A stretch of 5,129 bases of DNA from positions 1 to 5,129 of the forward strand of contig JAATEW010000106.1 of the NCBI GenBank assembly GCA_015655535.1, in the 5' to 3' direction. The notes beneath the pieces are model-generated. The model worked only from the letters and a program-made list of their open reading frames with translations, did no database searches and had not been told where the DNA came from. Shown here one piece after another: positions 1-4,578 of this stretch. Made by a program: the position numbers and the translations under genes. How positions within the stretch are numbered: the first letter of the stretch is position 1; the number at the start of each line of letters is the position of its first letter. Source of the stretch: Hyphomicrobiales bacterium. GTDB lineage: Bacteria > Pseudomonadota > Alphaproteobacteria > Rhizobiales > Beijerinckiaceae.

Positions 1-370
1 TCCTATTCGAGCCTCGAAAGCAGTGAATCGGAGCCGCACAATCGTTGGGTCTTCGAAAAATCGATTGCGGCAGTCGGTGAGAGTACCGTCGAGTCCGCGA
101 TCATTGTCGTGACCACGTTCGGAGACGATGCAGGAAACCGGCATCCAAGGATTCACACCCAGATAGATTTAGCACCTATCAAGTTGCCCTATTTCCTGGA
201 TGAGCCAGACATCTTCCTTTTCATTTTCTCTAGTTCCCGCTCCCCATCATCTTTCGATGCCGATACCCCACATCGACTGCCATCTTCTTGCTTTCCGGAA
301 CCGATCCGGACACCTTGGTGCTTCCCGCTGTATGGCACTCAAACAATCACGCTTATTACGCGGGTTACGG

Positions 371-386
371 TTGGATCTCGATCCAA
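371..386. promoter_or_regulatory. Inverted repeat upstream of the first exported-protein gene
   Basis: TTGGATC (371-377) and GATCCAA (380-386) form a perfect 7-bp inverted repeat around a 2-base centre, 49 bases before the GTG start at 436. The position suits an operator or an activator site. No convincing -35/-10 pair could be fixed next to it, so the regulatory role is inference. Confidence 0.3.
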
Positions 387-421
387 AGTGCATTTCGCAC
401 CGATATTCTGCCGTAGCATCT

Positions 422-430
422 GGGAGGAGA
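422..430 (+). promoter_or_regulatory. Ribosome binding site that fixes the GTG start at 436
   Basis: GGGAGGAGA lies five bases before the GTG at 436-438. It is a near-perfect match to the 16S rRNA tail, at suitable spacing. It supports a GTG start here rather than the ATG at 109, since the reading frame becomes a clear signal peptide immediately downstream. Confidence 0.75.
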
Positions 431-435
431 ACGTA

Positions 436-828
436 GTGGCAGCCAAATCCATCATGATCACATGCGCCATAATCATGATCGCGGCACCGGCGGTTTTAGC
501 CGCGGAAACTCAGAGCTCCGACAAGGAGTCTTTTCATGTGAATGCCTATCTGTGCGAGACGCCAGAATACGCAATCAAGTTTGCTATGGTCGCGTCACGC
601 GTCGATCAAGATGAGGAAGCAAGCGCCATTGTCGGCAAAGCATTCAACGGAGAGGTCTGCGGAAAATACATTGGCTTTGCTTCTGTGGAAAAGCGAGAGA
701 CAGTCATCGAGGACGGTATGACGTATACGCTGATCGCGCTGCGGTTTAGAGAAGACAACAGAGTCGCGTGGGCGGCTGAGCCGGACATTCTATCAGAGCC
801 ATCCTCCGGCGCCCCTAAACGTCCTTAA
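436..828 (+). CDS. Small exported two-cysteine protein, unknown function (paralogue A)
   Basis: This encodes 130 residues from a GTG start; I do not recognise the family. Residues 1-23 form a typical signal peptide: Lys4, a hydrophobic core of Ile, Met and Ala, then a probable cut near AVLA-AET (residues 19-25). The mature part is mostly polar, with no membrane segment, so a periplasmic or secreted location is likely. It has just two cysteines, Cys40 and Cys75, which could form a disulfide. A Cys-Gly motif (VCG) at 74-76 and an AEP motif at 114-116 recur in the shorter protein at 1120-1404, which aligns with residues 34-116 without gaps and is about one third identical. The frame is also open upstream to base 1, so a longer product cannot be formally excluded, but the strong ribosome site at 422-430 decides for this start. 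A hairpin overlaps the stop codon. Confidence 0.72.
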   Translation: MAAKSIMITCAIIMIAAPAVLAAETQSSDKESFHVNAYLCETPEYAIKFAMVASRVDQDEEASAIVGKAFNGEVCGKYIGFASVEKRETVIEDGMTYTLIALRFREDNRVAWAAEPDILSEPSSGAPKRP

Positions 829-844
829 GGTCGATGAAGGACGT
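819..844 (+). terminator. Hairpin overlapping the stop codon of the first gene, possible terminator
   Basis: ACGTCCTT (819-826) pairs perfectly with AAGGACGT (837-844) across a 10-base loop, and the stop codon TAA is at 826-828. No T-run follows, so this is not a canonical intrinsic terminator. It may instead protect the 3' end of the transcript, or reflect a terminator with a weak U-tract as is common in GC-rich bacteria. Confidence 0.35.
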
Positions 845-1119
845 GGAGCCGTTTCCAGCGTATCGGCGCCTGACGCAAATGCGGACGAACAGTTCCTGCA
901 TTACGGGCACATTACGTTCTTCGAAAAGCTCCGCCGCGGCACGGCCGGTCGCGGTGTGGGCATGACGTCGCGGCGATTGAAGAGGCACGCCAAAGGCGAG
1001 GCCGCGATATGTGCGGCGAAGTAGGGCAAATCTGCCAAAGATTGAGTCCTGCTTCAGGATAAATCACCCGGGAGATCGTGCCGGCTTGGGCGCCAAGCTA
1101 TTTAGACCGGTGAGATGAG
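829..1119 (+). other. Gap between the two paralogues, possible gene remnant
   Basis: No complete gene is evident. One + frame is open from 734 to the TAG at 1022-1024. Its later part has a protein-like stretch (EQFLHYGHITFFEKLRRG, coded at about 887-940) but no good start or ribosome site: the first starts in this frame are GTG 956 and ATG 962, only some 20 codons from the stop. It could be the degraded end of a gene, or chance. The last 60 bases hold the 5' region of the second paralogue, including an inverted repeat at 1084-1098. Confidence 0.25.
1084..1098. repeat. Short inverted repeat just upstream of the second paralogue
   Basis: GCTTGG (1084-1089) and CCAAGC (1093-1098) form a perfect 6-bp stem with a GCG loop, ending 21 bases before the ATG at 1120. 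It may act as an operator or as an RNA hairpin in the leader. It is short enough to be chance. Confidence 0.25.
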
Positions 1120-1404
1120 ATGATCGTCGCGTTTGCTCTGCTTATTCATGTCGGCGCCTTCCTATGTGATACAGAATTGCACGCGATCGAATTCGCAAAG
1201 GCGCGCATTACATTAGGCGATGAAGATATGGCGGCGAATCTGGTCGGCCGAGCGGCACAAAAGCAGGTGTGCGGTTTTTTTGGAGGAGAAGCTGTGGTCG
1301 TGTCCAAATATCGGGCTTCCAATGGTCCCGATCTGTTTCTTGTCACGCAATATAGTTTTTCTAAAGATCATCGTACGGCGTTTGGTGCAGAGCCCTTCAT
1401 GTGA
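1120..1404 (+). CDS. Short paralogue of the first exported protein, N-terminus atypical (paralogue B)
   Basis: This encodes 94 residues of unknown function. Residues 10-92 align without gaps to residues 34-116 of the protein at 436-828, with about 27 identities in 83 positions. These include HVxAxLC at the start, the two cysteines (Cys16 and Cys51, again 35 apart), VCG at 50-52 and AEP at 90-92. The difference is at the N-terminus: only nine hydrophobic residues (MIVAFALLI) precede the homology, with no basic residue, so the signal peptide and mature N-terminus of the relative are missing. An in-frame TGA at 1111-1113 blocks any longer start, and GGTGAG at 1109-1114 gives a fair ribosome site five bases before ATG 1120. 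It may be a decaying copy, or it may use the short hydrophobic start as an unusual export signal or membrane anchor. The homology makes coding origin fairly sure; current function is not. Confidence 0.62.
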   Translation: MIVAFALLIHVGAFLCDTELHAIEFAKARITLGDEDMAANLVGRAAQKQVCGFFGGEAVVVSKYRASNGPDLFLVTQYSFSKDHRTAFGAEPFM

Positions 1405-1540
1405 CCAGAGAATAGGCCTAATTGATCGCGACGTCCCGGCACTCACCGACTCGCCAAAGAGCGCCAAAACGCCGGTCAATCCGCCGATAATCACAAATCA
1501 ATAAGCGCAGCAAGACGCAGGCTCCTATGAACAATCATCT

Positions 1541-1555
1541 CGGGCAATTTGCCCG
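1541..1555. terminator. Stem-loop between the second paralogue and the cupin, possible terminator
   Basis: CGGGCA (1541-1546) pairs with TGCCCG (1550-1555) around a 3-base loop. It is GC-rich and compact but has no T-run on either strand. It lies 137 bases after the paralogue's stop, so its role as a transcript end is a guess. Confidence 0.25.
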
Positions 1556-1615
1556 GCAGTTCAAAGGAAATGCCCCATTTTGAATTCTACCGGAACGCTT
1601 AATCTGCGTTCGCGC

Positions 1616-1627
1616 GACACGCGTGTC
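1616..1627. promoter_or_regulatory. Perfect 12-bp palindrome upstream of the cupin gene
   Basis: GACACGCGTGTC is fully self-complementary with no spacer and ends 57 bases before the GTG start at 1685. Symmetry and position suit a dimeric repressor or activator. No regulator gene lies in the window, so the partner is unknown. Confidence 0.4.
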
Positions 1628-1673
1628 AGCGATCATGCCGAGCGAGCTGCCGGTTAAAACTAAGCCAATGTGA

Positions 1674-1680
1674 GGGAGGA
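1674..1680 (+). promoter_or_regulatory. Ribosome binding site that fixes the cupin start at GTG 1685
   Basis: GGGAGGA is followed by four bases and then GTG at 1685-1687. The earlier in-frame GTG at 1670 would place this purine run inside the coding region and has no ribosome site of its own, so 1685 is preferred. Confidence 0.75.
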
Positions 1681-1684
1681 TATC

Positions 1685-2140
1685 GTGAAAGATCATGTGT
1701 TCGATGACCGGAATATCACTTGGTATAAGCTTGATTGGCTGGATCATGTCGAGTTCTACGTTTACAAAGTGGATGAGGAAAATCGAATCGTCGATGTCTT
1801 GTTCAAATTTGCCGCAAACTCAAAGGCGGCCTTGCATCGGCATAAGACGCCTTACGTTACTTTCGTCGTCCAAGGAGAGCTTCGTTTTTACCGGCAGAAT
1901 GGCGAGCTGAAAGAGATCAGGCCGGCCGGAAGCTATGTCTCAGGTGTCGCCAATGGCGAACCTCATTTGGAAGGTGGCGGTGACGAAGATACAATCGTTT
2001 TCTTCAGCAACCGCAATGTGGAAAATGCCTTGTACGAGTTTCTCGACGATGATCTGCAGCCGACGGTGACTTTAGGCTTGGATGATTTCAAGGCGCAGCT
2101 CGAAGCGCAAGGCGAGCCGAAATGGCTGCAGGCGGCCTGA
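1685..2140 (+). CDS. Single-domain cupin (RmlC-like) protein
   Basis: This encodes 151 residues with no signal peptide, so it should be cytoplasmic. The central part (about 36-110) is one cupin beta-barrel. Motif 1 is seen at 51-64 (HRH, then VVQG) and motif 2 at 80-94 (PAGSY to EPH). His51, His53 and His94 are the expected metal ligands. The glutamate usually found four or five residues after the HxH is replaced (Tyr57/Val58), giving a probable three-histidine site, as known in acetylacetone dioxygenase Dke1; whether it shares that chemistry is unknown. Small cupins of this type are often labelled only as cupin-domain proteins or regulators. An acidic segment (LDDD, 120-123) and a C-terminal helix follow the barrel. 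The gene stands alone in its direction after a long gap and converges with the 2307-2885 gene. Its identity as a cupin is firm; its substrate cannot be told from the sequence. Confidence 0.93.
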   Translation: MKDHVFDDRNITWYKLDWLDHVEFYVYKVDEENRIVDVLFKFAANSKAALHRHKTPYVTFVVQGELRFYRQNGELKEIRPAGSYVSGVANGEPHLEGGGDEDTIVFFSNRNVENALYEFLDDDLQPTVTLGLDDFKAQLEAQGEPKWLQAA

Positions 2141-2273
2141 ATGAAGAAGGTCGGCTGCATTCGCAGACTGCGGCTGTAGGGCGGGATGAGGACAAGGCAC
2201 GTTGGTCCATGCCCCAGCGTGTCCCTTCAGATCATCAACCAGTCGCCTGCCCTGTTCAGACCGCGTCTATCCT

Positions 2274-2296
2274 CGGATCTGGCTGAAGCCGATCCG
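2274..2296. terminator. Hairpin between the convergent genes, possible bidirectional terminator
   Basis: CGGATC (2274-2279) pairs with GATCCG (2291-2296), and inside this GGC (2281-2283) pairs with GCC (2288-2290) around a TGAA tetraloop, with one bulged T. It lies 11 bases past the stop of the - strand gene that ends at 2307 and about 130 bases past the cupin stop. There is no T-run on either strand, so termination is plausible but unproven. Confidence 0.4.
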
Positions 2297-2306
2297 CGTG
2301 ACATCA

Positions 2307-2885
2307 TCAGTCCATCGGCGGCGGCGCGATATTCTCATAGTTGTAGCGGATCGCCACATGCCGCCCTTTGAGGACGTCGCCCGGTTCGGGCGTGGGAACG
2401 ATATCGGTTTCCGAACGAATCATGACGCCCCGATCGGGTTCCACCCATATCTTTGTCTCGACGACCGACTTCGCCGTCAAACTATGCCCCGTGTAGACTG
2501 CGACGGCTTTCCCATCCACGGTTTCGTCGGCCAAGCGTTTGCAACTCGAAAAACTCTCGGCATTTTGGCGAACGGCCTCCGCAAGCTTATCGAGCGGAAT
2601 ATTTATCTGCTTCCATTTACCCGAACCGAACCGCGCGAAGACCGCATCGCCGGTAGAGATGGTTTCGGAGGTTTGCGATAGCGCCGGCTTCGGATTGTCT
2701 CCGCTATCGAATGTAATAATGCTCATGCTGCGATAGGGTGTTTTTGCATTGGTGAGCATAGCGGACACGAGCCCATCGCAGGATGTGTCGGCTTGCGCGG
2801 AAACGGCAGAGAGCGCGAGCATCGTTGAGATCGTCAAAAAACTTATTGCCACCGCCCTCGGCCAATACAATAGATGATACACCAT
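2307..2885 (-). CDS. Exported protein, possible LolA-like fold, unknown function
   Basis: This encodes 192 residues. Residues 1-32 are a signal peptide: Arg10, a hydrophobic core at 11-28, then a probable cut after AQA (30-32). The mature protein would be periplasmic. It has two cysteines, Cys36 close to the new N-terminus and Cys115, which could pair. The second half (about 122-160: VDGKAVAVYTG, then KIWVEPDRGVMIRSE) resembles the strands of LolA/LolB-like half-barrels, where a 'k-x-W-i-d-x-x-x-G-x-p-x-R' pattern is common; this fold guess is inference from pattern alone. The tail ends in a Pro-rich segment (APPPMD). The ATG at 2885 lacks a good ribosome site, but no better in-frame start exists before the signal peptide. 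The gene lies 161 bases downstream of the cysteine-rich repeat gene on the same strand. A dyad and a -10-like element in that gap suggest it has its own promoter. Confidence 0.85.
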   Translation of the reverse strand: MVYHLLYWPRAVAISFLTISTMLALSAVSAQADTSCDGLVSAMLTNAKTPYRSMSIITFDSGDNPKPALSQTSETISTGDAVFARFGSGKWKQINIPLDKLAEAVRQNAESFSSCKRLADETVDGKAVAVYTGHSLTAKSVVETKIWVEPDRGVMIRSETDIVPTPEPGDVLKGRHVAIRYNYENIAPPPMD

Positions 2886-2951
2886 TTTCGTCTTGTCCGC
2901 TGCGCAATCCAGAATGAGGAGAATGCAGATATTCGCCGCTTAGTCACCTGT

Positions 2952-2957
2952 TTTATA
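2952..2957 (-). promoter_or_regulatory. Candidate -10 element for the 2307-2885 gene
   Basis: Read on the - strand this is TATAAA, within GCATATAAAAC, about 67 bases before the ATG at 2885. The matching -35 window (about 2975-2980) is poor and falls in the centre of the dyad at 2962-2991, as expected for a promoter that needs or is blocked by a regulator. Confidence 0.4.
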
Positions 2958-2961
2958 TGCG

Positions 2962-2991
2962 GAATTTTTGACGATAGAACGTCACAAATTC
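2962..2991. promoter_or_regulatory. 30-bp dyad between the two minus-strand genes, candidate operator or hairpin
   Basis: GAATTT (2962-2967) matches AAATTC (2986-2991), and TGACG (2969-2973) matches CGTCA (2980-2984). They are nested around a 6-base centre with one mismatch at 2968/2985, so 11 of 12 arm positions are symmetric. It lies 56 bases after the stop of the cysteine-rich gene and 77 bases before the next start. Either it is an operator covering the -35 region of the 2307-2885 gene, or it forms a stem-loop at the end of the upstream transcript. No T-run follows on the - strand, which favours the operator reading. Confidence 0.5.
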
Positions 2992-3046
2992 ACGGCCTTC
3001 TGGAACTTTTCTTGACCACCCCGGAGCGCAGTCCTGGCAACGGGTT

Positions 3047-4471
3047 TTATTTCGCGTCGCCGAGCAGTTCGGTGATCGAATTCGCGGAACCGAAGCAGTC
3101 GCTACCAAAATGCCCTCTGAAACACTTGCCAAGTTCGGCGAGCGCAAAAGGAGCCGCCATACAGCGAGCGTAAACTTTCGCGTCGCCTCCCGATGTGAGC
3201 GCGCATGCGGCCGAAATCCGCCAATCCTCGTTCGTTGCCGGAGCAGCCGCGCAAAGGGCAAATGCGACAGGCGCGCCTTGGGTCGTCGCGGCGCAGTTGA
3301 CCTTATGAGCTTCCTTGGACGGCAGAACCGAACCGGCCGCGCAGATCGCGAGCGCAGTCCGATTATTATTTGCACCGGTCACGCACGCGAGCGTCTGACG
3401 GATTTTATCGTCCTTGATGAGATCACCGGTGCAATCCGAAACGAGCGAACGGCCTTCGCCGCCATAGATCAGACACCGATAAGCGGCCGCCGTTGGGTGC
3501 AGGTCCGGCATCTTGTCGAAGAGGCAGGCCACGAGACCCTTGCGCCGCACGCCGGCGCAGGTTTCGAGCGCTTCCGAAACACCGGTCACCCCGATAAGTT
3601 CTTGCGCACATGTCTCCCAACCGTTGCGCGGATCGGATAAGCAGGCGGCGGCTTGATCGGCTCTGCCGAACGGGGACCAGAAGTGGCCAAAACAATCGAC
3701 CACGTTCCGGCCATCGTTTTGGGATTGCGAGAGACAGGCGGCGAGTGTTTTTTCCGCCACGCTAGTGCCGGGCATGAGGCAATCTGCCAGCGCCGCAGCA
3801 GACGCGCCGGCTTGCGCGGCGCATCCCATCACCTTCTCCACCGTGGTCTTCCGATCGGGAGCAACGCAAGCGAGAAACTCGGCAGGCGTTGTGCTTTGTC
3901 CGTTAAGGCATTTGACGGCAGCGGCCAGACCGGCCTCAGCCGGTGCGCTTTCGGCCAAGCATAAAGTACGAGCATCGTCGGACCGGCTATTCCTGATGCA
4001 GCTCAAGAGGCTCTCGATTTGGCGGCCACTCATTGCATTTTGGGTGCAGGCCATGAAGTCCTGCCGCGTTGCGCTTGTTGTGTTGCAGGCCTCAATCGCC
4101 GATGCATCGGGAAGATTCGGGAGGTTGCTCGCATCGAGAGACAGGTTGCTGGCCCGCGTGAGATGTTGTTGCACCAAAAGAACATCGAAAACGGCCTGCC
4201 CCTCGGCGTTATCTGAAATGAACGGGCAGGCAATGTGATCAGCCTGACCGGCCGCTGTGTTTTGTAGCGCGCAGAGCAGGAGAGCCTTGGGCGTCACCCA
4301 GGCTCTGGCGCAGGCGTGGAGGTCTCCAATAGCTGTCTGTCCGGCGTGGAAACAAGCGAGAATTGCCGAGGCTTCATCGGCCTCCGGCATTGACGCCGTC
4401 TGGGCCTGAGCAAAGGAGGACATGCCCATCCAACAAGCGGCAGCCAGCAACAAAGCCCGACAGATCCACAT
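3047..4471 (-). CDS. Exported cysteine-rich repeat protein with about 15 units
   Basis: This encodes 474 residues; I do not recognise a named family. Residues 1-23 are a signal peptide (WICR, a hydrophobic core, cut after AQA at 21-23). The mature part has 28 cysteines and no membrane segment. From Cys40 to Cys459 they form 14 pairs of the type C-x(8-14)-C, and the first cysteine of each pair recurs every 27-31 residues: 40, 67, 129, 158, 188, 217, 246, 277, 305, 333, 363, 393, 423, 450. One double step (67 to 129) marks a unit that has lost its cysteines. Units read roughly A-C-L-x-x-x-x-G/S-x-x-x-A-x-x-x-C-L/A, suggesting pairs of short helices each held by a disulfide. Helicobacter cysteine-rich Sel1-type proteins are a known parallel, but with 36-residue units. 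The ATG at 4471 is chosen over the one at 4570 because it opens directly into the signal peptide and a good -10 lies between the two. A purine-rich AAAGAGAAG precedes it. A role in surface binding or envelope scaffolding is only a guess. Confidence 0.9.
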   Translation of the reverse strand: MWICRALLLAAACWMGMSSFAQAQTASMPEADEASAILACFHAGQTAIGDLHACARAWVTPKALLLCALQNTAAGQADHIACPFISDNAEGQAVFDVLLVQQHLTRASNLSLDASNLPNLPDASAIEACNTTSATRQDFMACTQNAMSGRQIESLLSCIRNSRSDDARTLCLAESAPAEAGLAAAVKCLNGQSTTPAEFLACVAPDRKTTVEKVMGCAAQAGASAAALADCLMPGTSVAEKTLAACLSQSQNDGRNVVDCFGHFWSPFGRADQAAACLSDPRNGWETCAQELIGVTGVSEALETCAGVRRKGLVACLFDKMPDLHPTAAAYRCLIYGGEGRSLVSDCTGDLIKDDKIRQTLACVTGANNNRTALAICAAGSVLPSKEAHKVNCAATTQGAPVAFALCAAAPATNEDWRISAACALTSGGDAKVYARCMAAPFALAELGKCFRGHFGSDCFGSANSITELLGDAK

Positions 4472-4508
4472 ATCTTCTCTTTCACGGTGCTCGGCGCTAT
4501 GACGCCCT

Positions 4509-4517
4509 TTTATAGCA
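4509..4517 (-). promoter_or_regulatory. Extended -10 promoter element of the cysteine-rich repeat gene
   Basis: On the - strand this reads TGCTATAAA, an extended -10 (TGn plus TATAAA). Transcription would start near 4502, leaving a leader of about 30 bases before the ATG at 4471. The -35 window has no good TTGACA match, which fits an extended -10 promoter or an activator-dependent one. Its position inside the longer ORF supports the later start codon. Confidence 0.5.
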
Positions 4518-4553
4518 TTTCGTAATTTGAAACATGATTTCGAATGTTGTTCA

Positions 4554-4578
4554 TCAGCGACCGCTATCATGTCGCTGA
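4554..4578. promoter_or_regulatory. 8-bp inverted repeat upstream of the repeat-protein promoter
   Basis: TCAGCGAC (4554-4561) and GTCGCTGA (4571-4578) are perfect inverted copies around a 9-base centre. The dyad is centred about 64 bases before the inferred start of transcription, a usual distance for an activator site. A run of five T lies a few bases beyond on the + strand, so a + strand terminator is the alternative, but no + strand gene ends here. Confidence 0.4.

Larger units (their letters stand above)
1..435 (+). other. Upstream region without a recognisable gene; one frame open throughout
   Basis: I recognise no gene here. The + frame used by the exported protein that begins at 436 has no stop codon from base 1 onward, so 145 codons are open before its likely start. 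The first 50 or so codons have a fairly protein-like composition (for example WVFEKSIAAVGESTVESAI). The translation from about base 150 to 435 is rich in Ser, Pro, Phe and Arg and looks non-coding. Possible readings are the tail of an upstream gene whose stop was lost, a gene remnant, or chance. The ribosome site and signal peptide at 422-438 argue against one long protein. Confidence 0.3.
1405..1684 (+). other. Gap before the cupin gene, carrying two dyads
   Basis: I see no gene in these 280 bases. The stretch contains a stem-loop at 1541-1555, a perfect 12-bp palindrome at 1616-1627 and the cupin ribosome site at 1674-1680. I could not place a convincing sigma-70 promoter, though AT-rich sequence around 1576-1604 is where one might lie. 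Confidence 0.4.

Noticed and set aside
451..480. Direct repeat ATCATGATC at 451-459 and 472-480
   Set aside because: It falls inside the signal peptide, where Ile/Met codons recur. Short and explained by hydrophobic coding.
1213..1504. Overlapping ORFs on both strands around the second paralogue (1220-1504 + and 1213-1494 -)
   Set aside because: Neither shows homology or a ribosome site, while the 1120-1404 frame has a clear paralogue next door.
2141..2179. 12-codon frame (MKKVGCIRRLRL) directly after the cupin stop
   Set aside because: It is very short and has no clear ribosome site or attenuator structure; probably chance.
2202..2681. 159-codon + strand ORF across the convergent gap
   Set aside because: Most of it is antisense to the exported protein at 2307-2885, which has a clean signal peptide. 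The translation shows no recognisable domain.
3110..3640. 176-codon + strand ORF opposite the repeat-protein gene
   Set aside because: It lies entirely antisense to the cysteine-rich gene. Its Arg/Ala/Gly-rich translation has no domain or signal, and no good ribosome site precedes it, so it is a by-product of codon bias.
3765..4238. 157-codon + strand ORF
   Set aside because: Also antisense to the repeat protein. The regular cysteine pattern on the - strand shows which strand is coding.
3047..4471. CRISPR-like or DNA tandem repeats in the cysteine-rich gene
   Set aside because: Periodicity exists only at the protein level; the nucleotide units have diverged and show no identical repeats with spacers.
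4294..4485. 63-codon - strand ORF starting at GTG 4485
   Set aside because: It overlaps the start of the repeat protein in another frame. The signal peptide and repeats belong to the frame starting at 4471.
4472..4570. 33-residue N-terminal extension of the repeat protein from ATG 4570
   Set aside because: The extension is polar and would bury the signal peptide, and it contains the extended -10 promoter element at 4509-4517.
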